Source: Zoogloeaceae bacterium
GTDB lineage: Bacteria; Pseudomonadota; Gammaproteobacteria; Burkholderiales; Rhodocyclaceae
Length of the DNA: 64,000 nt
Assembly: GCA_024235635.1 (NCBI GenBank)
Contig: JACKMA010000003.1
Location: 558,001-622,000, forward strand
Direction of reading: 5' to 3'
A program made the position numbers and the translations under genes. Positions 35,217 through 47,205 of this stretch are shown one piece after another. The notes beneath the pieces are model-generated. The model searched no databases. It worked only from the letters and a program-made list of their open reading frames with translations, and was not told where the DNA came from. The first letter of the stretch is position 1, and every line of letters starts with the position of its first letter.

Positions 35217-35359
35217 CGCCGAAGCCGCTTGAAGTTGATCAACTGCCCGGCAGCGGGCAATGGGGGCAACGGCGATTGGACCATCGCAGGAACCAAACGG
35301 AGAAGACGCGAATCGCGCCCAAACCGCGGCGCAGGTTTTTTTCAAGGGGAACCATCGCC

Positions 35360-36709
35360 ATGAAATCCGCTTCAGCATTTCTGTTTGTCATCGCCACCAT
35401 GTTTGCGTCCATTCCCGCACAGGCGGGCCCGGACTGGCAAACGATCGTACCGACAGAAGACCCATTCCTGACGGACGGGTCGCGTGATCACCTGTTGATC
35501 GATGCGGACGGCGAACTCATCCTCGACCGCGCGGGCCGCAGCATGGCACCCCGATGCGCCGTACCGGCCATTCCGGTCAAGGACGACCAGGGCAACACGC
35601 ACTTCGTGCCGAACCCATTCAGATTCTTCGTGCAACCCGGCGATCCCGCCAGACTCATCGTCTTCCATACCGGTGGCGGCGCCTGTTGGAATGGTCTGAC
35701 CTGCGCCAGTTCGCTCGGTCCGGCCCGTGGGACCTACAACATCGCGCCGACCGAAACCGCCGAGACCCTGCAGGAAGCCGGCGGCATTCTCGATGCGGAC
35801 GATCCGGCCAACCCGTTTCGGGACTGGACCAAGGTCTATATTCCCTATTGCACAGGCGATGTCGGCTGGGGCAATGTCGAAACCGGCTACACGGTTATCG
35901 GTGCCGGCGGCTTACCGGCATCCTTCGTCATTTCCCATCGCGGCTACGCCAATATTCGATCCGTCTCACAATGGCTAAAGGCCTATGCACAAAGCAACGG
36001 CGCGCCCGACCAAGTTCTGGTCGCCGGCGTCAGCGGCGGCGGCTACGCGGCGATCGGTACCCTGTTGCCCGAAGTCGTGGACGCGCTGGGTGACGGAGCC
36101 GATTATTTCCTGATCGGTGATAGCGCCAATGGCGTCGTCACCGACCACTTCCTCGAAGAGGCAGGCACAAGCTGGGGATTCGACGGAACCTTGCCGGGAC
36201 ACATGCTCGATGCCGTGCGGCATGGGGCCCAATGGTTACCGGTGCGCGTCTATAACAACACGGCAAGGCGCTATCCCGGACTGCGCCTGGGGCAATTCCA
36301 GAATGCCTTCGACACCGTTCAGGCCAGAGTGCTGACGATCATGAAGTTTCCCGACGATCCATCTGCCTGGAACAATCCGGACCGGATCGGCGAGTCCCTG
36401 GTGGAGTGGACCGGCGCGATGCGCGTCTACACGCTGACGTCGGCCCTCATTCCGCGCTATCGCTTCTATACAGCAGCCGGCTACGAGCACGTGGTATTGC
36501 AATCGATACCGCTCGCTGCAGGGTTCGGATTCTGTTCGGACGAATTCTCGACGGAAGGCTCCGCGTCCTCCCTGCGCGGTCAGGTCCTGTTGCAGGACTG
36601 GGCCGATGACATGGTCAATCGGCGTGGCCGGCTGTGGCGCACGGGCGAATGGCAGAATGCGACCTGCTTCCCCTACTGCAACGTGCCGCCCACCTGCCCG
36701 CTGCAGTAG
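35360..36709 (+). CDS. Secreted pectinacetylesterase-family hydrolase
   Basis: 449 residues with a Sec signal peptide (1-22, ending IPAQA). The conserved block FHTGGGACWNGLTCASS is the family's oxyanion/cysteine motif. The nucleophile sits in GVSGGGYAAIG, and a His late in the chain (AAGYEHVVL) can complete the Ser-His-Asp triad. Several cysteines near the C-terminus (CFPYCNVPPTC) suggest disulfides outside the cytoplasm. Such proteins deacetylate esters of plant polymers, but bacterial members often have unknown substrates. The ATG at 35360 has GGGGA upstream. Codon use is less strictly GC-biased than in neighbours, which together with the AT-richer DNA upstream suggests acquisition. Confidence 0.8.
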   Translation: MKSASAFLFVIATMFASIPAQAGPDWQTIVPTEDPFLTDGSRDHLLIDADGELILDRAGRSMAPRCAVPAIPVKDDQGNTHFVPNPFRFFVQPGDPARLIVFHTGGGACWNGLTCASSLGPARGTYNIAPTETAETLQEAGGILDADDPANPFRDWTKVYIPYCTGDVGWGNVETGYTVIGAGGLPASFVISHRGYANIRSVSQWLKAYAQSNGAPDQVLVAGVSGGGYAAIGTLLPEVVDALGDGADYFLIGDSANGVVTDHFLEEAGTSWGFDGTLPGHMLDAVRHGAQWLPVRVYNNTARRYPGLRLGQFQNAFDTVQARVLTIMKFPDDPSAWNNPDRIGESLVEWTGAMRVYTLTSALIPRYRFYTAAGYEHVVLQSIPLAAGFGFCSDEFSTEGSASSLRGQVLLQDWADDMVNRRGRLWRTGEWQNATCFPYCNVPPTCPLQ

Positions 36710-36763
36710 GCGGCGACGGCTGCGTGCAGAGGATGCGCCGCGCTCGGCGCGTCCGAGCGTCTG

Positions 36764-36807
36764 ACGGGCGGGTCGCTGCGCCGGCGCGCGCAAGCTCACC
36801 CGCCCGT
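36764..36807. terminator. Inverted repeat between convergent genes
   Basis: ACGGGCGGGT (36764-36773) and ACCCGCCCGT (36798-36807) are perfect 10-bp arms, with further GC-rich pairing possible in the loop, followed by AGTTTCG on the plus strand. It lies between the hydrolase stop and the Ohr stop and can act in both directions. Confidence 0.55.
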
Positions 36808-36821
36808 AGTTTCGACGACCG

Positions 36822-37259
36822 CTAGCTGCCGACGACTTCAAGCGCGACGTCGACATTGTTGCGCGTTGCATGGGAATACGGGCAGATCTGCTCGTGGGCC
36901 TGCTGTACGAGTGCTTCCAGATCGCGTTGGGGCAAACTCGGATCTTCGACGCGCAACTTGACCGCGAGACCGAAACCGCCCCCTTCGCGTGGGCCGATCG
37001 AGACCGAACAGGTCACCGACGCACCGGTGGCATCCTTCTGCTGCTGTTTGGCGACGAAGTCGATGGCGCCGCCGAAGCAGGCAGCATAGCCGGCCGCGAA
37101 CAGGTCCTCCGGCGTCGTCGCACCGGCCTTGCCAGGGCCACCCATCGCCTTCGGCACCGAGAGGTCCACGCTGACCAGACCATCGGCCGACTGCGTGTGT
37201 CCATTGCGACCGCCCTTCGCAGTCGCGCTGGTCGTGAATACGGGATCGATCCTGTCCAT
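36822..37259 (-). CDS. ohr: Organic hydroperoxide resistance protein (Ohr/OsmC family)
   Basis: 145 residues, a thiol peroxidase of the cytosol. The redox cysteines are Cys61 in AACFGGAI and Cys126 in ICPYSHATRNN, both in the classical Ohr contexts; GGRNGHTQSADG near the N-terminus and PEDLFAAGYAACF are typical. It reduces organic peroxides using lipoyl-protein electrons (family knowledge). No ohrR regulator is adjacent and I saw no TACAATT-type OhrR operator. A strong sigma70-like promoter lies 88 bases upstream. Confidence 0.93.
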   Translation of the reverse strand: MDRIDPVFTTSATAKGGRNGHTQSADGLVSVDLSVPKAMGGPGKAGATTPEDLFAAGYAACFGGAIDFVAKQQQKDATGASVTCSVSIGPREGGGFGLAVKLRVEDPSLPQRDLEALVQQAHEQICPYSHATRNNVDVALEVVGS

Positions 37260-37346
37260 GGCATGTACTCCTTTGGGGTAGGGAATGGCGTCCTCGGCAC
37301 GAGAACCGGCGGATGCCGACTTCTAGCGGCCGGCATTGCGACCTTG

Positions 37347-37375
37347 ATTCTAGGAAACGGCCACTTGCCGTGCAA
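37347..37375 (-). promoter_or_regulatory. Sigma70-like promoter of ohr
   Basis: On the minus strand TTGCAC (37375-37370), a 17-base spacer and TAGAAT (37352-37347): near-consensus hexamers at ideal spacing. The expected start is about 80 bases before the ohr ATG. The rest of the 218-base gap shows no other feature. Confidence 0.65.
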
Positions 37376-37477
37376 TCGGGACGCCCGAGGGCGATGTCGA
37401 TGGTCCGACACACGCCCTGCCGTGGCGCTACCGCTCGCCGGGACATGAACGGGCCGGACCCGGTTCGCGCCAGCGGG

Positions 37478-38536
37478 TCATCGAGCCGGCGACGGCCCGA
37501 TTCGGGCATCGATCACGGCCAGCGCAGCGAGCAGCAGTTCGACGCGCGGCACATCGTCTTCGATCAGAAGGCCTGCACCGGGCAATGTGGATGACAGCCG
37601 CATCGCGATGCCCCAGTGGTCTGCGTTGATGTAGCCGAGCAGCGCACCGGGAACCGCGACGGCGTCGGTCCACAGCAACTGTCCGTCGTTGAACGGGTCC
37701 AGTTCCGACAACCGGGCATGAGCCGGCCGCAGCAGGGTCGAGACCCGTTCGGGCTCGGGCACCGCGACCAGCGAATAGATCGGCACGGTGATGCGGCGTC
37801 CGTTCGCCTGCCACCAGCGATGGCGAACGTCGCGACGCAGATCGTGGATTTCCGAACCGTCTCCGGCATCGCAATCGCCAAGCGGAAGACGCGACAGCAG
37901 CACGCGATAGATCGATTCATAGCGCTCGGCCAGCAACGACCCGTTGGCGGCGCCGGCCAGCGACACCACCGCGGCCACGGACTGCTGCAGGGTCGGTCGA
38001 TCGGCGAGTGCCGCCAGCATGTCTGGCAAGCCCTTCGAGTAGGCGATAATCACCAGTGGACGCGGATCTTCGGGCAGGGCGGCGAGCTCGGCGGCCAGTT
38101 GCAGGGCATTGTGCTCGACGCGACCGCGGCCCGCCGCCCTGAGGTAGGTGACGTCGAAGCCGTCGGCGCGCAACGCTTCCGTGGCGACAGCGAAGGGCCG
38201 GTTCGCCGGCGCCAGGCATTCGGCCAGGAAGCCCGGCACGATCGCCAGCCGGAATCGTGCCGCCAGGGTCGCACTGTCGCTGGTGACGCCGGCACCGGCG
38301 GGCTCGGCGCCCATCCGGGTCAGGAGCGATTCACATCCGCGGCCGCGCCTGTCGGCCAGCAGCGCACACAGTGTCGCCCGGAACTGGCCGCGCAGATCGA
38401 CGAGACCGCTATCGCCCGCCACCCGGGTCACCAGTGGCGGCGGACGTTCCGCCTCGGGCGGCAGCGTCACCGATGCGCACGACGCCAGCAGTGCACACAG
38501 CAGCCCGAGGAAGGTACCCCTAATCCATGCCGACAC
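37478..38536 (-). CDS. Putative alpha/beta-hydrolase-like lipoprotein
   Basis: 352 residues. It begins VSAWIRGTFLGLLCALLASC, a lipoprotein signal with lipobox LLASC. Later parts resemble an alpha/beta hydrolase: a PGFLAECLAP loop, VIIAYSKGLPD where a nucleophile elbow would be (AYSKG), SLAGAANGSLLAERY, and an acid/His region near the end (GYINADHWGIAM). The canonical GxSxG is altered to AxSxG, as in some lipases. The GTG start at 38536 has GGAG about eight bases upstream and lies 17 bases inside the upstream metallophosphoesterase gene, so the pair is coupled. Enzyme activity and substrate are unknown. Confidence 0.6.
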   Translation of the reverse strand: MSAWIRGTFLGLLCALLASCASVTLPPEAERPPPLVTRVAGDSGLVDLRGQFRATLCALLADRRGRGCESLLTRMGAEPAGAGVTSDSATLAARFRLAIVPGFLAECLAPANRPFAVATEALRADGFDVTYLRAAGRGRVEHNALQLAAELAALPEDPRPLVIIAYSKGLPDMLAALADRPTLQQSVAAVVSLAGAANGSLLAERYESIYRVLLSRLPLGDCDAGDGSEIHDLRRDVRHRWWQANGRRITVPIYSLVAVPEPERVSTLLRPAHARLSELDPFNDGQLLWTDAVAVPGALLGYINADHWGIAMRLSSTLPGAGLLIEDDVPRVELLLAALAVIDARIGPSPAR

Positions 38537-40343
38537 TGGCCGCTCCGCGGAAGAACTGCTCGCTGCGGCGCTTGGCTTCGCTGCGATGGGCATTCCGGTC
38601 GTCGGGGGTGTGCACGAAGTCGACGTGCGCAGCGAGCACGGCGCGGCAGGCCATGTAGTCCCGCGCCTCATTCGAGTCAAGGCGATCGATATGGGCGACG
38701 ATGCGTGCCACCAACTTCGCCTTGCGGCGGAACAGGCCGCGATGGCCGGCCAGGTCGGACGGCCGTTCGGCGAGCAGATCACCGACGCAGCGATACAGGT
38801 CCCGCTCACCGCAATCGGCCGGCAGCGGCAGCTCGTCGAGGCGGTGGGCGCGCTCGCCCAGGTCCAGCCGCAATTCGAGCAAGGCTTCCAGCTGCAGGTC
38901 CTGGTAGCGCTGGGCATTGGCCAGCATCCGCGCCATGCATGCCTCGCAGCCTTCGCCCAACCCTTCGATTAGCCATTCGATCAGGCTCTCTCGCGACGCC
39001 CGCTGTGCCAGCACCAGATCGCGGTCTTCGTCGTCGAGCTTGTCGGGCGCGACCATCGCGCCGCTGCAGGCCAGTCGCCGCCAGGCCTCGAGCAGGGCTT
39101 CGTCGTCGCCCACCGCCACGTCCAGCCGTGGCAACAACTCGCCGCGCACCAGAATCCGATTGGCCTCGGGGGCGTAGGCAAAGCTCACCCGGCGAAACGC
39201 GATCGGCCAGTCGGACAGCGAACTGACATTCAGTTCCAGCAGCGGTCGCCTGCCGTCGAGCACATGCTGCGCCCAGAAGCCGCGGTGGGTGTGCGCCGAT
39301 AGGTAGACCGCCGGATGCTCGAGCCGCCGCAACAGTCGAGACAAGCCGAATCGCGCCAACGGACTCAGCTGATTCCAGTTGTGATGGCCGGCGAGGATGA
39401 CGATTTCGCCGTCACGCCGGGCCGCTTCGATCCAGCGTTCGACCACCGCCAACTGGTCGCCGCTGATGTTGCCGGTGGTGCCCGGGCTGTTGCCGCGCAA
39501 GGTGTCCCAGGTGCTGACCGCGAATCCGACCTGATTGGTGTCTAGGCCGATGATCACCGTGCGCCTCGGCGCGCCCGGCGCCATCGGCGGACGCAAGCGC
39601 TGCAGGATGAAGGAATTGGCGTAGCGGCGGCCATTGACGATATGCGCTTCGATCGCTTCGACGAAGGCCTGCCGGTCAGGATTGATCCAGCGCGTGACCG
39701 CACGCTCGCTGGCCAGCGATGGAATCAGCGCCTGCTGGATTCGCGGGTCGTTGCTGATGCCGGCCAGGTAGCCGACGATGAATTCGCGTTTGGTCAGCGC
39801 GGCGCCGTGGCCGCGTGCCACGACACCGGGCGAGTCGGGTTCGGCACCGCGGCGGCAGGCACGATCCCAGCGACGCGCATCGGGGTCGATCAGCGAATCG
39901 TAGAAATTGTAGTTGAAGATGCCGAACATCAGGCCGTCGTGATTGCCCGGCAGCGCCGCCACCGGTCTGCCGGTGGACTGCAGCACGTGCCGGATACGCT
40001 GCGCTTCGGACTCGCAGGACATGTCCAGCATGTCGCCCAGGTGCAGCACCGGGGCGTCGGGCACGCTCAGCATCGCCCACTCGAGGATGCGCCGCCCGAA
40101 CAACGGCTGCTCCGGCGGCCGCTGGGCCACCTCGACGTATTCATCGACCGCGCCGGCATTGTCATGCATCGGGAAACCGGTCGATTCGTGCTCCTGCGAG
40201 TCGGCCAGCGCGATGATCGGCAGCGTCAGCGGAAGATAGGCCAGGTCGGGATCGGCGGCGGGGCCGGGTTGCGGCACGAAGCCCTTGCAGCCCGCCAGCA
40301 GCAGGCCGGCCGCAAGCAATGTGGCGAAGCGCCCGGCCATCAT
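38520..40343 (-). CDS. Calcineurin-like metallophosphoesterase lipoprotein
   Basis: 607 residues. A lipoprotein signal (LLAAGLLLAGCKG) is followed by a metallophosphatase domain with the five blocks in order: IIALADSQEH, LHLGDMLDM, ALPGNHDGL, LAGHHNWNQ and SAHTHRGFW. Some first-block ligands differ from the usual DxH (ADSQEH), so metal binding may be atypical. The last 180 residues or so form an acidic helical extension with several cysteines that I do not recognise. It should act in the periplasm or at a membrane surface on phosphoesters. The ATG at 40343 lacks a strong ribosome site; a second ATG follows directly. It overlaps the downstream lipoprotein gene by 17 bases. The 271 bases between its start and the metH stop hold nothing I can identify. 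Confidence 0.75.
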   Translation of the reverse strand: MMAGRFATLLAAGLLLAGCKGFVPQPGPAADPDLAYLPLTLPIIALADSQEHESTGFPMHDNAGAVDEYVEVAQRPPEQPLFGRRILEWAMLSVPDAPVLHLGDMLDMSCESEAQRIRHVLQSTGRPVAALPGNHDGLMFGIFNYNFYDSLIDPDARRWDRACRRGAEPDSPGVVARGHGAALTKREFIVGYLAGISNDPRIQQALIPSLASERAVTRWINPDRQAFVEAIEAHIVNGRRYANSFILQRLRPPMAPGAPRRTVIIGLDTNQVGFAVSTWDTLRGNSPGTTGNISGDQLAVVERWIEAARRDGEIVILAGHHNWNQLSPLARFGLSRLLRRLEHPAVYLSAHTHRGFWAQHVLDGRRPLLELNVSSLSDWPIAFRRVSFAYAPEANRILVRGELLPRLDVAVGDDEALLEAWRRLACSGAMVAPDKLDDEDRDLVLAQRASRESLIEWLIEGLGEGCEACMARMLANAQRYQDLQLEALLELRLDLGERAHRLDELPLPADCGERDLYRCVGDLLAERPSDLAGHRGLFRRKAKLVARIVAHIDRLDSNEARDYMACRAVLAAHVDFVHTPDDRNAHRSEAKRRSEQFFRGAASVGMD

Positions 40344-40614
40344 CACGCGCCGTCCGGCGCCGGCACGATCATCGGGTCGATTCCACCATAATCCTGCTCT
40401 CCGCCATATGCCCATGCACCGCCGTCGTAGTCGCGCCGCCGGTCGAGCTTAGCCGGTTTTTCGATGCACGCGAAGAAGCACGCCGCGGGATGCGCGGTAC
40501 CGCTCTTCGCCGACCACCAGCCTTGCCATCGCCTTGCTGATAGTGCTCAGCGGACTGCCGACGGTCAGGCGCGACGCGGCGCGCGTTCTGCCCGCCAGGC
40601 CTGTCCGCCGCGCG

Positions 40615-44304
<3,690 letters not shown>

Positions 44305-44354
44305 GTCCGGTTCTCGTCCTTCGCTCGGTCTGCGCCGGGCGCGCCGACAACGAA

Positions 44355-44393
44355 AACGGCGCGGCAAACCGGCTGGGGTTTGCGAGCGCCGTT
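44355..44393 (-). terminator. Intrinsic-terminator-like hairpin in the metH leader
   Basis: On the minus strand AACGGCGC and GCAAACC pair exactly with GGTTTGC and GCGCCGTT around a 6-base loop, giving a stem of 15 pairs with small bulges; TTTTCGTT covers its end. The 5' arm AACGGCGC is the same stretch that pairs with the riboswitch core, so the two structures exclude each other. The T run is interrupted, so termination strength is uncertain. Confidence 0.6.
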
Positions 44394-44456
44394 GTTCGAT
44401 TGCTGAGCCTGGCCCCGGGGTTCACTGCCCGCCACGGGTCGCAGCGCTCCTCAGCA
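44381..44456 (-). promoter_or_regulatory. S-adenosylhomocysteine (SAH) riboswitch upstream of metH
   Basis: The minus strand shows the SAH-riboswitch layout. P1 arm GCTGAG (44455-44450), then GAGGAGCGCTGCGACC, the most conserved core. A variable GC-rich hairpin follows, then CCAGG and the closing P1 arm CTCAGC (44407-44402). A short linker leads to AACGGCGCTC, which pairs with GAGCGCT to form the pseudoknot. This agrees with the consensus known from ahcY/metH leaders in proteobacteria, including the Ralstonia structure (recalled). Known members raise expression when SAH accumulates. It starts within a few bases of the predicted transcription start. Confidence 0.9.
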
Positions 44457-44464
44457 GATCTTCG

Positions 44465-44493
44465 ATTCTAGCCCGGAATGTCGGCCGGGTCAC
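44465..44493 (-). promoter_or_regulatory. Candidate metH promoter
   Basis: TAGAAT at 44470-44465 (minus strand) lies 17 bases after GTGACC at 44493-44488, a 4-of-6 match to the -35 consensus. The predicted start falls near 44458, immediately before the first base of the riboswitch, which supports the assignment. Confidence 0.55.
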
Positions 44494-44596
44494 GGCACCG
44501 GGCCGCCGCTCACGGTTTTCAGGATAATGACCGGACGGCGCCACCGACGCCCGCGCCGAATGTCATCGTTTGCCCCCCACGTGAAGGAGAGAGTCC

Positions 44597-44992
44597 ATGA
44601 AAATCATCCCAATCGCAGGCATCGCCGCGGCGACTTTGCTGGCCTCGCTGCCCGCGCTGGCTGCGGGTGTCAGCTTCGTCAGTCCGGCCGACGGCGCACA
44701 TGTCCCGTCTGAATTCAAGGTCGAAATGGCGGTGGACGGTATGACGGTAAAGCCCGCGGGCGAGTTGGTGGAAGGCACCGGCCACCACCATCTGATCATC
44801 GACGGCGAGGCGATTGCCGAGGGTTCGCCGGTGCCGGCCGACGACCAGCACCGCCATTTCGGCAAGGGCCAGACCGAAACCACGCTGAAGCTGGCGCCGG
44901 GCAGCCACACCCTGACCCTTCAGTTCGCCGACGGTATGCACCGCTCCTATGGACCGGCCATGAGCCGCACGATCACCGTCGTCGTCGAATAG
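44597..44992 (+). CDS. DUF4399-family periplasmic protein
   Basis: 131 residues. A signal peptide (ending LPALA) is followed by VSFVSPADGAHVPSEFKVEMAV, GTGHHHLIIDGEAIAEG and HFGKGQTETTLKLAPGSHTLTLQFADGMHRSYGP, which match DUF4399. It is a small beta-sandwich with a His cluster that could bind metal. Function unknown. GAAGGAGAG precedes the ATG. It is divergent from metH; the gap holds the riboswitch on the opposite strand. Confidence 0.82.
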   Translation: MKIIPIAGIAAATLLASLPALAAGVSFVSPADGAHVPSEFKVEMAVDGMTVKPAGELVEGTGHHHLIIDGEAIAEGSPVPADDQHRHFGKGQTETTLKLAPGSHTLTLQFADGMHRSYGPAMSRTITVVVE

Positions 44993-45017
44993 CGCGGGGG
45001 ATCCGGGCAGGCCAAGA

Positions 45018-45536
45018 TCACCCGTCGACTCGCGTCGCGCTTTCGGGCCAGGGCATGTCCGGATCCGGTCCCGGGTCGAATTCGGGGAAGTCGAGCTGCC
45101 GGAAGATGTGCTCCTCGCACTCTCGCAGCCGGCGCGTGACCTCCCGGCCCATGTTCATCTGGATCAGCGCAAACTGCTCGAGATCGCGCTGGTAGAGTTC
45201 GTGCAGGGCGGCCGAATCGATTTCGAGCAGACTGACATGGGTCAGCGCCAGCGCCGACGCGCTGCGCGGCATCAGGTCGAACAGTGCCATCTCGCCGATG
45301 CAGTCGCCGTCGCGCAGTGTGTTGATCAGATACTGGCGCTCGCCGTGGGCCTTGAGCACCGCGATTTCACCACGTTCGATGACGTACATCGAACCGCTCG
45401 GATCGCCTTCGCGCATCAGCCAATCGCCCGCCCGCAGGCTCATCGCCCGCCCACTGGCCAACAGGAAATCGATGATGTCTTCGCGGATCGCGCCGAAAAT
45501 CGGCACTTCGCGCAGCAACTGGGCATGCTTGCTCAC
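45018..45536 (-). CDS. Cyclic-nucleotide-binding-domain protein (Crp-like sensor without HTH)
   Basis: 172 residues. A cNMP-binding beta-roll at about 15-125: GRAMSLRAGDWLMREGDPSGSMYVIERGEIAVL, a phosphate-binding cassette-like region GDCIGEMALFDLMPRSASALAL, then helices. The C-terminus has no helix-turn-helix; it ends in an acidic, Pro-rich tail, so it is a sensor or adaptor rather than a DNA-binding regulator. The GTG at 45536 is chosen because GGGGGAGA precedes it. It converges with the DUF4399 gene. Confidence 0.8.
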   Translation of the reverse strand: MSKHAQLLREVPIFGAIREDIIDFLLASGRAMSLRAGDWLMREGDPSGSMYVIERGEIAVLKAHGERQYLINTLRDGDCIGEMALFDLMPRSASALALTHVSLLEIDSAALHELYQRDLEQFALIQMNMGREVTRRLRECEEHIFRQLDFPEFDPGPDPDMPWPESATRVDG

Positions 45537-45640
45537 GGTGTCTCCCCCGACCTTAGGGCCGTCCTTGCATTGAGCATAGCCGATCATGCCATGAAGCATC
45601 GTCCTTGCCGGCAATCGGCGACGCCCATGACACCGGTGTC

Positions 45641-46174
45641 GTGAGCGATCGCATCCACAGCTTCGCGGCGCTGGTGACGGCGCGCTCGCGGGTGCTGATC
45701 CTCGGCAGCATGCCCGGGCAGGCGTCGCTCGATCGCATGTGCTACTACGCTCATCCACGCAACGCTTTCTGGCCGATCATGGGCTCACTCATCGGCTTTG
45801 CCGCCGACGACCCGTATCAGCGACGTTGCGACGCCCTGCTGGCGGCGGGCGTCGCCCTCTGGGACGTGATGGCCAGCTGCCGGCGCCAGGGCAGCCTCGA
45901 CACGGCGATCGACGAAGCCAGCATTGTCGCCAACGACATCGCAGGCTTGCTGGCTCGACATCCCGCGATCTCGGCGATCTTCTTCAACGGCGGCAAGGCC
46001 GAGCAAAGCTTTCGCCGACATGTGGCCCCGACCCTCGATCGGGATTGCGCTGCGCTGCCGCGACACCGGCTGCCGTCCACCAGCCCGGCACACGCCGGCC
46101 TCTGCCCGGCGGCGAAGCGCGAAATATGGCATGCCGGCCTGTCGGTGGCGCTGCAATCCACGCGGAGCCGCTAG
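45641..46174 (+). CDS. Deoxyinosine/uracil-DNA glycosylase-like protein (UDG family 6)
   Basis: 177 residues. Motif 1 VLILGSMPGQASL, then YYAHPRNAFW, FFNGGKAEQ and motif 2 LPSTSPAHA are those of hypoxanthine-DNA glycosylases of the UDG superfamily, which excise deaminated bases. Length fits. The start is uncertain: the GTG at 45641 gives a family-like N-terminus but has no strong ribosome site; a TTG 36 bases upstream is in frame. It is divergent from the cNMP-domain gene. Confidence 0.75.
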   Translation: MSDRIHSFAALVTARSRVLILGSMPGQASLDRMCYYAHPRNAFWPIMGSLIGFAADDPYQRRCDALLAAGVALWDVMASCRRQGSLDTAIDEASIVANDIAGLLARHPAISAIFFNGGKAEQSFRRHVAPTLDRDCAALPRHRLPSTSPAHAGLCPAAKREIWHAGLSVALQSTRSR

Positions 46175-46244
46175 GGTTGATCCCAATTCCAGACATCGGC
46201 GACGGGTGTGACCATCCCATGCTTGCGCACGCCGGACGATCCCG

Positions 46245-47189
46245 TTGCTCGAAGTCCTGAAGGTCACGTTTCCGTTCTTCGCCCTCGTCCTGTGCGGCTA
46301 CCTCGCGGTACGGCGCGCGCTCTTGCCGCAGGCGGCGATCCCCGGACTGAACAGCTTCGTGCTGTTCTTTGCGCTGCCCTGTCTGCTGTTTCGCTTCGGC
46401 TCGGATACACCGATCGCCGATCTGCTCGATCCGACCGTATTCGCCATCTACCTGTTGTGTGCGGTGGCAGTCGTCGCCTTGACGCTCGGCCTGACCCTGG
46501 ACGGCCGCATCGGCTGGAACGATGCCTCGTTCGGCGCGCTGACTGCAGCCTTTCCGAATTCCGGATTCATGGGCGTGCCGTTACTCGTGACCCTGCTCGG
46601 CGAGCGCGCGGCGGCGCCGGTGATCGTCACGATCGCTATCGATCTGGTGATCACGACCTCGATGTGCATCGCACTGTCGCGGCTCGGCAAGGACGCCGCC
46701 GGCGCGGGCGCCCTGAGGGCCTTGCGCGGGGTGCTCGGCAATCCGATGCCGTGGGCGATCCTGTTCGGCGGTCTGTTCTCGGCAATGCAGCTCGAACTGC
46801 ACGGGGCGGTGGACAAGACCATTGCATTGCTGGCCAATGCTGCTTCGCCGGTCGCGCTGTTCACGATCGGCGCTGTGCTCGCCCGCTCACAGATGACCAC
46901 CAGCGCGTCCACGCCGTGGCAGGACTACGTGCCGGTGGCCCTGATCAAGCTCTTCATCCATCCGTTGCTGATGCTGCTCGCCTGTGCCTGCGCGCGCTTT
47001 GGCGGCCTGGCACTCGAGACGCCGACGGTCGTCGCCCTGGTGCTGGTCGCGGCGCTGCCGAGCGCCAGCAACGTCTCGCTGCTGGCTGAGCGCTTCAAGG
47101 CCGACAACGGTCGCATCGCACGCATCATCCTGGTGTCGACAGCGTTGTCGTTCTTTACCTTTTCCGGCTGCGTCGCGTTGGTGACCTGA
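46245..47189 (+). CDS. AEC-family transporter (auxin-efflux-carrier-like)
   Basis: 314 residues with about ten membrane helices in two halves. The N-terminal FFALVLCGYLAVRRALLP and the helix FALPCLLF are typical, as is AFPNSGFMGVPLLVTLLG in the middle. These carriers move organic acids such as malate or malonate; the substrate here is unknown. It begins with TTG at 46245 after a weak GGAC site; no in-frame ATG lies near. The upstream glycosylase gene ends 70 bases before it. Confidence 0.85.
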   Translation: MLEVLKVTFPFFALVLCGYLAVRRALLPQAAIPGLNSFVLFFALPCLLFRFGSDTPIADLLDPTVFAIYLLCAVAVVALTLGLTLDGRIGWNDASFGALTAAFPNSGFMGVPLLVTLLGERAAAPVIVTIAIDLVITTSMCIALSRLGKDAAGAGALRALRGVLGNPMPWAILFGGLFSAMQLELHGAVDKTIALLANAASPVALFTIGAVLARSQMTTSASTPWQDYVPVALIKLFIHPLLMLLACACARFGGLALETPTVVALVLVAALPSASNVSLLAERFKADNGRIARIILVSTALSFFTFSGCVALVT

Positions 47190-47205
47190 AGCCTCGGGTG
47201 CAGGA

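Larger units (their letters stand above)
34402..35359. other. Gene-poor, AT-richer region of nearly 1 kb
   Basis: Longest stretch without a convincing gene. The first 400 bases are GC-rich, with open frames in several registers that do not look like protein. From about 34810 to 35220 the base composition shifts toward A/T (runs such as TTTATTTAATATTG), unlike the flanks. Two doubtful small frames are listed separately. A T7 run at 35336-35342 precedes the next gene without a good stem. No terminal repeats or transposase fragments were recognised, but decayed or transferred DNA is likely. Confidence 0.5.
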
